The notes beneath the pieces were generated by a model that saw nothing but the letters and a program-made list of their open reading frames with translations, was not told where the DNA came from and did no database searches. Below are positions 6,459 through 14,685 of a DNA stretch of 31,651 nt, one piece after another. The stretch comes from JBMTVN01 sp046047235 (lineage in GTDB: Bacteria > Verrucomicrobiota > Verrucomicrobiia > Limisphaerales > JAHDYP01). The stretch spans positions 1 through 31,651 of the forward strand of contig JBJOII010000038.1 of NCBI GenBank assembly GCA_046047235.1. Reading direction: 5' to 3'. The position numbers and the translations under genes are program-made. Numbering within the stretch: the stretch's first letter is position 1; each line of letters begins with the position of its first letter.

Positions 6459-8483
6459 ATGGCGGACCTACTTTGGCTCATTCCCGTTTTACCGTTGCTA
6501 GCAGCTGCGGTGACGGCCCTGTTTCCGCGGGCGCTGAAGCGTCAGGCGGCGTGGGTTGCCATTGGTTCGATGTCGATCTCCTGTTTGATTGCCTTGGGGG
6601 CGTTGGTGGAGGTGATGCGGGCGCAGGGGGACCGGGTTTTTGTGGGTGGTTTTGACTGGTTGTCTTTGGGGCAGGCCACCCTTCGGTTGGGCTGGGTGTT
6701 GGATCCGTTGTCGGGTGCGATGCTGGCGATGGTGACCTTTGTGGGGTTGCTGATCTTCATTTACAGCACGGGGTATATGGCGGAGGACGAGAACTACGGG
6801 AGGTTCTTCTGTTTCCTGTCGCTATTTGCGGCGGCGATGCTGGGGTTGGTTTTGGCGAACAGCTTGTTGCTGATGTTCATTTGTTGGGAGCTGGTGGGGT
6901 TGGCTTCCTATTTATTGATTGGTTTTTGGTATCAGCGGCCGGCGGCGGCGGCGGCGGCAAAGAAGGCATTCTTAGTTACGCGGATTGGCGATCTGGGGTT
7001 TCTGGTGGGGATGGCGTGGTGGTATGGGGAAGTGGGGACCCTGTTATTTTATGATCGGGGTGGGGGGTGTTTGGAGCCGGCGGCGATTGCGCAAGTGGCG
7101 GGTTCGATGACGCCGTGGGGTTGGAGTGTGGCTACGGGCATTGGGCTGCTGTTGTTGTGTGGTGCGGTGGGCAAGTCGGGTCAGGTTCCGTTGCATGTCT
7201 GGTTACCGGATGCGATGGAGGGTCCGACGCCGGTGAGTGCTTTGATCCATGCGGCCACGATGGTTGCGGCGGGTGTGTTTATGGTGGCGCGGGTTTATCC
7301 GTTGATGGAGGTCGTTCCTGGAGGGGGTGAGGGGGTATCGACAGTGTTGACGGTGGTGACGTGGTTGGGGGCGATCACGGCGTTGTTTGCGGCGTTGATT
7401 GCGGTGGGGCAGAGTGACATTAAGCGGATCCTGGCTTATTCCACTGTTTCGCAGTTGGGCTACATGTTTGTGGGTTTGGGCACGGGAGGGGTGGCGGTGG
7501 GCTTCTTCCACTTACTGACGCATGCTTTCTTCAAGGCGCTGCTGTTTCTTGGCGCGGGCTCGGTGATTCACGGTTGTCATCACGAACAGGACATCCGGAA
7601 CATGGGCGGGTTGCGCCGGATGATGCCGGTGACCTTTTTGACCTATGCGGTGGGCATGTTGGCTTTGGCTGGTTTTCCGTTGTTTTCCGGTTTTTGGAGT
7701 AAGGATGCGATTTTGCATTCGGCGCACGGTTGGGGTGTGTCGTCCCTGCCGTTCTGGATGGTGTTGGTGGGGGCGGGGTTGACGGCGTTTTACATGAGCC
7801 GGCAGGTATTTGAGGTATTTTATGGGGAGTTTCGGGGGAGCGGTCATGGGCATGGTGAGGTGAAGCCGCATGAGAGTCCGGCGGTGATGACGCGGCCGTT
7901 GCAGGTGTTGGCTGTGTTTGCATTGTTGCTGGGTTTTCTGGGGACGCCATTTTGGCCGGCTTTTCAGCATTTTATGGGTGACCACGGGGATCATGGTTCC
8001 ATGGGCGGGGTATTGGTAATGATGTTGGTTTCCGTGCTAATGGTTGCGGTGGGGTTGGGTTTGGGATGGTTGCTGTATGGTTTACAGACGCGTCGGTCTG
8101 CGAAGGACGATGATCCCTTGCAATCGTGGTTTGCGGGTGTGTTCCGGGTTTTGGAGAACAAGTTTTGGGTGGACGAGTTATATGAAGCGACCGTGGTGTC
8201 GTGGGTGCAGCGGTTGGCTCGGGCCTGGCGCTGGGTGGATGCCGTGATTTTGGAGGGACTTGTGGCGGCTGTGAGTTATTTGGCTGTGGGATTGGCCTGG
8301 GTGAACCGGTTGGTGGATGAGTATGGCATCAACAAGGGTTTTGATGGGGGTTGTGAGGGGATGCGGTCTGGGGGTGGACGGTTGGCCGGGTTGCAGGATG
8401 GCCGGGTGCACACGGCGTTGAGGGCATTGGCGCTTGCGTTTGCCGTTTTGGTTTTGCTGCTGACATGGGGGTGTGCGTCATGA
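6459..8483 (+). CDS. nuoL: NADH-quinone oxidoreductase subunit L with lengthened lateral-helix region
   Basis: NuoL is the distal Na+/H+-antiporter-like proton-pumping subunit of complex I; its long C-terminal lateral helix runs along the other antiporter-like subunits. The product is 674 residues against about 613 in E. coli. The pump residues are in place: Glu144 in ICWELVGLASYLL, Lys239 in GAVGKSGQVPLHVWLPDA, and a TM12 lysine in FSGFWSKDAIL. The lateral-helix region (about residues 570-650, from WVDELYEATV to LQDGRV) is by my count roughly 25-30 residues longer than in E. coli. It includes two similar stretches, WRWVDAVILEGLVAA and LAWVNRLVDEYGINKGF. This length fits a complex with one more antiporter-like subunit, which the neighbouring duplicate nuoM would supply. 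AGGAG at 6450-6454 precedes the ATG, and the stop overlaps the next gene as ATGA. Confidence 0.95.
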   Translation: MADLLWLIPVLPLLAAAVTALFPRALKRQAAWVAIGSMSISCLIALGALVEVMRAQGDRVFVGGFDWLSLGQATLRLGWVLDPLSGAMLAMVTFVGLLIFIYSTGYMAEDENYGRFFCFLSLFAAAMLGLVLANSLLLMFICWELVGLASYLLIGFWYQRPAAAAAAKKAFLVTRIGDLGFLVGMAWWYGEVGTLLFYDRGGGCLEPAAIAQVAGSMTPWGWSVATGIGLLLLCGAVGKSGQVPLHVWLPDAMEGPTPVSALIHAATMVAAGVFMVARVYPLMEVVPGGGEGVSTVLTVVTWLGAITALFAALIAVGQSDIKRILAYSTVSQLGYMFVGLGTGGVAVGFFHLLTHAFFKALLFLGAGSVIHGCHHEQDIRNMGGLRRMMPVTFLTYAVGMLALAGFPLFSGFWSKDAILHSAHGWGVSSLPFWMVLVGAGLTAFYMSRQVFEVFYGEFRGSGHGHGEVKPHESPAVMTRPLQVLAVFALLLGFLGTPFWPAFQHFMGDHGDHGSMGGVLVMMLVSVLMVAVGLGLGWLLYGLQTRRSAKDDDPLQSWFAGVFRVLENKFWVDELYEATVVSWVQRLARAWRWVDAVILEGLVAAVSYLAVGLAWVNRLVDEYGINKGFDGGCEGMRSGGGRLAGLQDGRVHTALRALALAFAVLVLLLTWGCAS

Positions 8484-10030
8484 GCGGGGTGCCCTGGTTG
8501 ACTTTGCTGGTATTGGCCCCTTTTTTTGGCGGGATCATGGTCATGGGGTTGGACCGGGCGCGTGCTGAGTTGGCGCGGCGTCTGGCATTGGGGGTGAGTG
8601 GGGTGTCGGCTTTGCTGGCGCTCAGTGTTGCGGCGAGTTTTGATCCTGCGCAGGGTGGCATTCAATTGGTGGAGAAGCATGTTTGGGTGCCTGCATTGGG
8701 TGTGGACTACTATTTGGGTGTGGACGGTTTGGGGTTGGCGATGGTGCTGCTGGCGGCGTTGTTGGTACCCATGGCGTTGTGGGTGGCGCGTCCGGTGGAG
8801 GATCGTGTTCCGTTGTTTCAGGGTCTGGTTTTGCTGTTGCAGGCGGGGTTGTTCGGGACCTTCACCGCACTCAATTTCTTCCACTGGTTTTTGTTTTGGG
8901 AGTTGAGTTTGGTTCCGGCGTTTTTCCTGATCAAATTCTGGGGAGGCGCGGGCAGGTCCAGGGCAGCGACGCAGTTTTTTGTGTATACCATGGGGGGCAG
9001 CGTTGCGATGTTGCTGGCATTTGTGGCTTTGTTCCTGGCGACGGGGACGATGGATTTGATGGGGTTGGCCGGGATGGCGTCGGATGGGCGATTGGAGCAG
9101 TTGGTGGGGGCCAGGTTGGCGTGGGGAGGTTTATCTCCGGCTGGCATGATGCAGTTATTGTTCTTGGCCTCATTGTTAGCGGTGGCGGTGAAGGTGCCGA
9201 TGATGCCGTTTCACACGTGGCTGCCGGCGACCTATTGTGAGGCGCCGACTGCAGTGACGATGTTGTTGACCGGGGCGATGTCGAAGATGGGGGTGTATGC
9301 GTTGTTGCGGTTGGTGATGCCGATTTTTCCGGAAGCGATGCGGGAGTGGCAGACGCCCTTGTTGGTATTGGCATTGCTGACTGTGGTGGGAGGTTCCGTG
9401 TTGGCGCTGGTGCAGAAGGATTTGAAGCGGCTACTGGCGTATTCGTCAGTGAACCACTTGGGGTATTGTTTGCTGGCGGTGTTTTGTGTGGCGGGAGTGG
9501 CGAGTGGGGAGCAGGGAGTGGAGCATCGGACTGCGGCTTTGAGTGGCGTGGTTTTGCAGATGTTCAACCATGGTTTGACTGCGGCGACCTTGTTTGCGTT
9601 TGTGGCCTTTTTGGAGCGGCGCGGGTTGACTGGGGAGATGATGCAGGTTGGAGGGTTGCGGGCGGTGGCGCCGGTCTTCACTGGTTTGATGGGGGTGGCG
9701 TTATTTTCCTCGTTGGGTTTGCCCGGGTTGAACGGGTTTGTGGGTGAGTTTTTGATTTTCAAGGGTGTGGTGGGGATGTCGGGGTGGGCTGCCTTGGTGG
9801 CGGCGCCGGCCTTGCTGTTTACTGCGGTGTTTATTTTGACGTGGATACAGCGGGTGTTTTTGGGGCCGGTGCGATTGCCGGAGGGTGGTTTTGAGGGATT
9901 GACGATGCGGGAGCTGGTGGTCGTGGGGCCGGCGATTGGATTGATGTTTTTGTTGGGTATTTGGCCACAGGCTTTCGTGGGGTGGTTTAATGAGACCGTG
10001 GTGGTTTGGGTGAAGCAGTGGCCCTGGTGA
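8480..10030 (+). CDS. nuoM: NADH-quinone oxidoreductase subunit M, first copy
   Basis: This is an antiporter-like proton-pumping subunit of complex I, 516 residues. The start is ATG 8480, overlapping the nuoL stop as ATGA; an upstream in-frame start at 8465 would add only five residues. All expected pump residues are seen: Glu141 in FWELSLVPAFFLIKF, Lys238 in VAVKVPMMPFHTWLP (TM7), Lys269 in LTGAMSKMGVYALLR, and the TM12 glutamate in NGFVGEFLIF. It differs greatly in sequence from the next gene, which is also NuoM-like, so this is not a recent tandem duplication. Confidence 0.93.
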   Translation: MSGVPWLTLLVLAPFFGGIMVMGLDRARAELARRLALGVSGVSALLALSVAASFDPAQGGIQLVEKHVWVPALGVDYYLGVDGLGLAMVLLAALLVPMALWVARPVEDRVPLFQGLVLLLQAGLFGTFTALNFFHWFLFWELSLVPAFFLIKFWGGAGRSRAATQFFVYTMGGSVAMLLAFVALFLATGTMDLMGLAGMASDGRLEQLVGARLAWGGLSPAGMMQLLFLASLLAVAVKVPMMPFHTWLPATYCEAPTAVTMLLTGAMSKMGVYALLRLVMPIFPEAMREWQTPLLVLALLTVVGGSVLALVQKDLKRLLAYSSVNHLGYCLLAVFCVAGVASGEQGVEHRTAALSGVVLQMFNHGLTAATLFAFVAFLERRGLTGEMMQVGGLRAVAPVFTGLMGVALFSSLGLPGLNGFVGEFLIFKGVVGMSGWAALVAAPALLFTAVFILTWIQRVFLGPVRLPEGGFEGLTMRELVVVGPAIGLMFLLGIWPQAFVGWFNETVVVWVKQWPW

Positions 10031-10035
10031 CAAGC

Positions 10036-11532
10036 ATGACCTTGGACTGGACCATTTATATTTCGTTTTTGGGAGCGGCACTATTGCTGTGTATCCCAAG
10101 GCTTGGTGTGCGTGCCGTGCGCGGGATTGCGCTGGGTACGGTGCTGGCTGGTTTGGGGGTTGGCGTGGGCGAGGCCTTGCGTTTTCCGGGTGGTGGAGAT
10201 TTGGTTCGCTTGGTGCAGGTGCCGTGGGTGCCGGCTTTGGGCTTTGAGTTTCATCTGGCGGCGGATGGCATCAGCATGGCGATGGTGGTGTTGACCGGGT
10301 TGGCTGCGGTGGCGGGCGTGTTGTTTTCGTGGAATGTGCGGGATCGGGTCAGGGAGTTCTTCATTTTCTTTCTGGTGATGATTGGGGCTACCTACGGGGT
10401 ATTCCTGAGTTTTGACCTGTTTCTTTTCTTTGTGTTTTACGAGGTGGTGATCATTCCCAAGTATTTCCTGATCGCGATTTGGGGGTCTACGCGGCGGGAG
10501 TATGGGGCGATGAAGCTGGTGCTTTATTCTGCGGTTGGGGGTGCGTTGGTGTTGGCGGGGCTGGCTGTGGTTTATGTTCAGGGCGGGGCTTCGACCATGG
10601 ATTTGTCGCTGCTTTCGGCGAAAGCGATCCCGGTGGGGGTGCAGTCGTGGCTGTTTCCTTTGTTGTGCGTGGGTTTTGGGATTTTGGCGGGTTTATGGCC
10701 CTTTCACACTTGGGCGCCGACAGGTCACGTGGCTGCGCCGACTGCGGCTTCGATGTTGTTAGCCGGGGTGGTGATGAAGCTGGGGGCTTACGGCATTTTG
10801 CGGGTGGCGATTCCGTTGTGTCCTGAGGGGTGGGAGGCGTGGGCGCCGGTGTTCGGGGGGTTATCAGTGACGGGGATTGTGGTGGGCGCGTTTATTGCGT
10901 TGGCCCAGCGTGATTTCAAATTTGTGATTGGCTATTCGAGTGTTAGTCACATGGGTTTTGTTTTGCTGGGTTTGTTTTCCTTGAGCGCGACGGGTTTGAG
11001 TGGCGCGGTGATGCAGATGTTTTCCCATGGTGTGATTGCGGGTCTGCTGTTCGCGGTGGTGGGGCGGATGGTATATGACCGGGCGCACACGCGGGATTTG
11101 GAGGATTTGTCGATTTTGGGGCTGGGGCGGGTGTTACCGTTTGCGGGTGTGACGTTTGCGATTGCGGCGCTGGCATCGATGGGGTTGCCGGGATTTAGCG
11201 GCTTTGTGGCTGAGTTGCAGGTTTTGGTGGGGGCATGGGAGCGTTTTGCGGGTTATGCGTTTTTGGCGGGTGTGGGCATTGTGTTGGGTGCGGGGTATTC
11301 CTTGCGTGCTTTGCAGAAGTCGTTTTATGCGGAGGAACAGGCTGGGGAGGGTGAGGTTGGGGTGCGGGTGGAGAAGTTTGATCCGATTACTGTGCCGGAG
11401 CGTTTGGGTGCGGTGCTGTTAATTTCTGTGAGTCTGGTGGTGGGCTTGTATCCTCGTGTTTTGCTGGACTGGATTGTTCCGGCGCTTGAGGGCGGTTTCT
11501 TTGCGAGGGTGAGGGAGGTGATGCTGCCATGA
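10036..11532 (+). CDS. nuoM: Second NuoM-like antiporter subunit, lacking the TM7 lysine
   Basis: This is a second full-length NuoM-type protein, 498 residues from ATG 10036 (GGTGA six bases upstream); a GTG at 10027 overlapping the previous stop is the alternative start. The TM5 glutamate is present (Glu136, VFYEVVIIPKYFLIAIWGS), as are the TM8 lysine (Lys248, LAGVVMKLGAYG) and the TM12 glutamate (FSGFVAELQVL). At the TM7 position, where the other three antiporter-like subunits of this operon have lysine five residues before PFHTW or its equivalent, this protein has Leu217 (GILAGLWPFHTW). That lysine is central to proton transfer in characterised NuoL, NuoM and NuoN. The reading frame is intact, so the protein is probably assembled. 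Either it uses a different path or it is partly structural. Confidence 0.9.
   Translation: MTLDWTIYISFLGAALLLCIPRLGVRAVRGIALGTVLAGLGVGVGEALRFPGGGDLVRLVQVPWVPALGFEFHLAADGISMAMVVLTGLAAVAGVLFSWNVRDRVREFFIFFLVMIGATYGVFLSFDLFLFFVFYEVVIIPKYFLIAIWGSTRREYGAMKLVLYSAVGGALVLAGLAVVYVQGGASTMDLSLLSAKAIPVGVQSWLFPLLCVGFGILAGLWPFHTWAPTGHVAAPTAASMLLAGVVMKLGAYGILRVAIPLCPEGWEAWAPVFGGLSVTGIVVGAFIALAQRDFKFVIGYSSVSHMGFVLLGLFSLSATGLSGAVMQMFSHGVIAGLLFAVVGRMVYDRAHTRDLEDLSILGLGRVLPFAGVTFAIAALASMGLPGFSGFVAELQVLVGAWERFAGYAFLAGVGIVLGAGYSLRALQKSFYAEEQAGEGEVGVRVEKFDPITVPERLGAVLLISVSLVVGLYPRVLLDWIVPALEGGFFARVREVMLP
11514..11522 (+). promoter_or_regulatory. Strong Shine-Dalgarno sequence for nuoN
   Basis: GGAGGTGAT, the perfect complement of the 16S 3' tail, lies inside the end of the second nuoM, six bases before the nuoN ATG at 11529. 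It marks the start of nuoN, which overlaps the previous stop as ATGA. Confidence 0.6.
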
Positions 11533-13019
11533 CGGGTTTTGATTATTTGAGTGTGGTGAAGCTGGCGCTGCCTGAGTTGGTGGTGTCGGTGACCCTGTTG
11601 CTGGTGCTGGTGGCTGACCTGACGATTATGCGGGGGTCGGGTCTGAAGGACCGGCGGTATTTGGGGGCGGGTTTAGTGACTGCGGGTTGTCTGGTGGCGG
11701 TTGTTTTGTTGGGGACGGGGGAGGGTGTGGTTCGGTTGGGGTCGATGTTGGTAACCGATCCGGCGACGAGGCTGGTTCAGGTGGCGATGTTGGTGCTGAC
11801 CATTGGGGCGGCGTGGGTTTCGGTTGATGACGAGTCGTGCCGGTTTGTCGGTGAATATTTTGCGCTGCTGTTACTGGCGGCGGTGGGGATGTTGTTGCTG
11901 GTGGCGACAGAGCATTTGCTGATGATCTTCCTGTCGTTGGAGATGGTGAGTCTGGCGTTGTATGTCCTGGTGGGGATACGGAAGGAGAGCATGCGATCGG
12001 CTGAGGCGGCGCTGAAGTTTTTCCTGTTTGGGAGTGTGGCGTCGGCGTTTGCGTTGTTTGGTTTGAGTTTGGTTTATGGTGCAACCGGGTCGTTGGAGTT
12101 GCGGGGGATTGCGGCGGCGACGGAGGGGCAGAGTTTGGGTGGTTTGTTGGCGGTGGCGTTGGTGATGGTGATGATGGGTTTCGGGTTCAAGGTGGCGGCT
12201 GTACCGTTTCATTTATGGGCGCCGGACACCTATGAGGCGGCGCCTACGGCGAGTGCGGCATTTATTGCTTCCGGGTCCAAGGTGGCTGGTTTTGTGGTTT
12301 TGGCGAAGTTCCTGATTGTGGGATTTGGATCTGTGGCGGGCCGTGGTGGCTGGGGGGATTGGCAGGCGGGATGGGTGCCATTGTTGGCGGTGCTGGCGTT
12401 GTTCTCGATGTTATTGGGGAATCTGGCTGCTCTGGTGCAGCGGGACGTGAAGCGGTTGCTGGCGTATTCTGCGGTGGCTCAGGCGGGGTATGTCCTGGTG
12501 GGGTTGGCGGGCAACAGTGCGTGGAGCGCACCGGCGGTGATTTATTATGCGGTGACCTATGCGGCGGGGGCGTTGGGTTCTTTTGCGATCCTGGGTGTGG
12601 TGGAGGACGAGGAGGGGCGGGTGCCTTTGGAGAGTCTGGCGGGGTTGAGTCGTCGGGCGCCGTTGATGGGGGGGGCGCTGCTGGTGTTTATGTTGTCGAT
12701 GGCTGGGATGCCGCCGTTGGCGGGTTTTTATGGGAAGTTCACCTTGTTTGCGGGGGCGGTGGCGGCGGTGCCTGGGCAGGGTTTGTTGTGGTTGGTGATT
12801 ATCGGAGTATTTCTCAGCGCGGTTTCCCTGTATTACTACCTGTTGGTGTTGAAGCAGGCCTTTGTGGTGGCTGCTCCTGAGTCGGTTGAGGTGCGCAAGC
12901 CGGGCGGGGTTGTGCAGGTTGTGGTGGGGGTGCTCGCGTTGGTGGTGGTGGTATTGGGGTGTTGTCCGCAATGGTTGGTACAACCTGTGACGGAGGGGTT
13001 GCGCGCTGCGGGGTGGTAG
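11529..13019 (+). CDS. nuoN: NADH-quinone oxidoreductase subunit N
   Basis: NuoN is the antiporter-like pump closest to the quinone module of complex I. The product is 496 residues with about 14 membrane segments. The expected residues are Glu138 in LIFLSLEMVSLALYVLVG, Lys221 in GFGFKVAAVPFHLWAPD, Lys251 in ASGSKVAGFVV, and the TM12 lysine in LAGFYGKFTLF, all present. The start ATG overlaps the stop of the upstream nuoM copy and is preceded by a perfect Shine-Dalgarno sequence. It is the last nuo gene of the operon. The peripheral-arm genes nuoA-G and nuoI are not in the window. The photolyase gene follows after 20 bp and may be cotranscribed. Confidence 0.95.
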   Translation: MTGFDYLSVVKLALPELVVSVTLLLVLVADLTIMRGSGLKDRRYLGAGLVTAGCLVAVVLLGTGEGVVRLGSMLVTDPATRLVQVAMLVLTIGAAWVSVDDESCRFVGEYFALLLLAAVGMLLLVATEHLLMIFLSLEMVSLALYVLVGIRKESMRSAEAALKFFLFGSVASAFALFGLSLVYGATGSLELRGIAAATEGQSLGGLLAVALVMVMMGFGFKVAAVPFHLWAPDTYEAAPTASAAFIASGSKVAGFVVLAKFLIVGFGSVAGRGGWGDWQAGWVPLLAVLALFSMLLGNLAALVQRDVKRLLAYSAVAQAGYVLVGLAGNSAWSAPAVIYYAVTYAAGALGSFAILGVVEDEEGRVPLESLAGLSRRAPLMGGALLVFMLSMAGMPPLAGFYGKFTLFAGAVAAVPGQGLLWLVIIGVFLSAVSLYYYLLVLKQAFVVAAPESVEVRKPGGVVQVVVGVLALVVVVLGCCPQWLVQPVTEGLRAAGW

Positions 13020-13039
13020 GACACATATAGAACGGTTTT

Positions 13040-14470
13040 ATGCGCACCGTTCTACATTGGTTTCGTCGGGATTTACGGGTCACGGACAACACAGCGTTGA
13101 GCGAGGCGGCTCGACGAGCTGAGCGGGTGATTCCGGTTTTTATTTTGGAGGATGCACTGCGCACGGGTCCGGATGTTGGGGCATCGAGGTTGGCCTTTCT
13201 CTTTCAGTCGTTGGAGGTCCTGCGTAAGAACCTGGGAGTATTGGGGTATCCGCTGGTGGTGCGTCGGGGGAGGAGCATGGAGGTTTTGCCGGAGCTGGTA
13301 AGGGAACTTGGGGCGGAGGCAGTTTTTACCAACAAGCGTCCGGAGCCGTATGCCCAGTCGAGGGATGAGAAGCTGTTTGCGGAGCTGAACCGGATGGGGG
13401 TGGGCTATGAGGTGTTCAAGGATGCGGTGGTGTGGGAAGACCAGGAGATCCTGACGCAGGCTGGCAAGCCATTCACCGTGTTCACGCCATATTCGCGGGC
13501 ATGGAAGCAGCGGTCGATTCCGGCGCCACGGCCGAAGTTGAGAGCCGCGACCTGTGAGTTTGGCCAGATCAGGTCGGAAGAGATTCCGACGGATCCGGCG
13601 GAGTGGGGACATCCCTTGAAGCAGACCCTGCCTGCGGCGGGGGAGCGGGCTGCGCTGGAGGCGTTGCGGAGCTTCATGGCGGGGCCGGTTTTGAGGTATG
13701 GCGAGGCGCGCGACTTTCCGGCGGTTGAGGGTACATCGCAACTGTCGCCGCATTTGCGGACCGGGACGATAGGGATTCGGACGGTCCTCGCAGCGCTGGG
13801 CAAGGCACGTGAGGGCGCGGACGCAGCGGGTCAGAAGTCGTGTGATGTTTATTTATCCGAACTGATCTGGCGGGAGTTTTACCAGCAGGTGTTATCGAAT
13901 CATCCGCATGTGTTGAAGGGGGCGTTTCGGCCGGAGTATGACCGGTTGGAGTGGAGTGATAACCGGGAGCATTATCAGGCGTGGTGTGAGGGGCGGACGG
14001 GGTATCCGATTGTGGACGCGGCGATGCGTTGTTTGAACGCGACCGGGACGATGCACAACCGGTTACGAATGATTGTGGCGATGTTTCTGACGAAGGACCT
14101 GATGTTGAACTGGCAGTGGGGGGAGCGGTATTTCATGCAGCAACTGGTGGATGGTGATCTGGCAGCGAATAATGGTGGATGGCAATGGAGTGCGGGGACA
14201 GGGACGGATGCGGCGCCGTATTTCCGGATTTTTAATCCGGTGAGCCAGGGGGAGAAGTTTGACCCGGATGGGGTGTTCGTGAAGCGGTGGGTTCCGGAGT
14301 TGGAGAGTGTGCCGGCGAAGTATGTGCATCGGCCCTGGGAGCTGGGGCTGGGTTTCCGGATGACGCGCTATGTAGAGAGGGTGGTGCTGCATGAGGTGCA
14401 GCGGCCGAGGTGTCTGGCCATGTTTAAGGCCGTTCGAGTCCCGCCCGGCGGGCAGGACACGAAGGGCTGA
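13040..14470 (+). CDS. phrB: Deoxyribodipyrimidine photolyase (class I CPD photolyase)
   Basis: This enzyme repairs cyclobutane pyrimidine dimers in DNA using blue light and reduced FAD. The product is 476 residues. The N-terminal alpha/beta antenna domain (about 1-130) begins TVLHWFRRDLRVTDN. The C-terminal FAD domain carries TGYPIVDAAMR (320-330), MHNRLRMIVAMFLTKDL (338-354), and DGDLAANNGGWQWSAGTGTD (371-390), which includes the tryptophan nearest FAD in the electron-transfer chain. The conserved FAD-side sequence fits a CPD photolyase better than a cryptochrome. Which antenna cofactor is bound cannot be read here. The last ten or so residues after CLAMFKAV look non-conserved. There is no good Shine-Dalgarno; it lies 20 bp behind nuoN on the same strand. 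Confidence 0.92.
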   Translation: MRTVLHWFRRDLRVTDNTALSEAARRAERVIPVFILEDALRTGPDVGASRLAFLFQSLEVLRKNLGVLGYPLVVRRGRSMEVLPELVRELGAEAVFTNKRPEPYAQSRDEKLFAELNRMGVGYEVFKDAVVWEDQEILTQAGKPFTVFTPYSRAWKQRSIPAPRPKLRAATCEFGQIRSEEIPTDPAEWGHPLKQTLPAAGERAALEALRSFMAGPVLRYGEARDFPAVEGTSQLSPHLRTGTIGIRTVLAALGKAREGADAAGQKSCDVYLSELIWREFYQQVLSNHPHVLKGAFRPEYDRLEWSDNREHYQAWCEGRTGYPIVDAAMRCLNATGTMHNRLRMIVAMFLTKDLMLNWQWGERYFMQQLVDGDLAANNGGWQWSAGTGTDAAPYFRIFNPVSQGEKFDPDGVFVKRWVPELESVPAKYVHRPWELGLGFRMTRYVERVVLHEVQRPRCLAMFKAVRVPPGGQDTKG

Positions 14471-14478
14471 TGGGGGGG

Positions 14479-14564
14479 CGCGAATGGATGAAAAGCGGCG
14501 TGAGTGCAGTTTTTTGCAGGGCTGTGGTTTGGGACCGCGAATGGGCGCTAATTAACGCGAATGG
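14479..14564. repeat. CGCGAATGG short repeats between convergent genes
   Basis: CGCGAATGG occurs at 14479-14487, 14536-14544 and 14556-14564. The last two are 20 bp apart and separated by GCGCTAATTAA. They lie in the 215-bp gap between phrB and the convergent GH31 gene, with no ORF I can support. Confidence 0.5.
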
Positions 14565-14646
14565 TGGGGCTTGAGGTGAAGTGGAAGGCTGTGCAGAGGT
14601 GAATGATGCATGCAGATCGAGGAGGGGTTGAATGCCGGTATGTGGG

Positions 14647-14670
14647 GGAGTCCCGAAAGACGGAAACTCC
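14647..14670. terminator. Hairpin between convergent genes, possible bidirectional terminator
   Basis: GGAGT (14647-14651) pairs with ACTCC (14666-14670), and inside it CCG pairs with CGG over AAAGA. It sits 16 bases beyond the GH31 stop. There is no U-tract on either strand, so it is a weak terminator candidate at best. Confidence 0.25.
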
Positions 14671-14685
14671 GAAACACCGTTGGGG

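Noticed and set aside
8480..11532. Two nuoM genes as a split gene, frameshift or assembly duplication
   Set aside because: Each is full length with its own conserved motifs, and the two differ throughout.
4414..13019. Mrp-type antiporter or hydrogenase operon instead of complex I
   Set aside because: nuoH, nuoJ, nuoK and nuoN sequences are typical of complex I, and no MrpE/F/G or hydrogenase subunit genes are present.
14431..14455. GTTCGAGTCC sequence resembling a tRNA T-loop
   Set aside because: The flanking five bases cannot pair to form a T-stem, and it lies inside the 3' end of the photolyase gene; no anticodon arm is seen.
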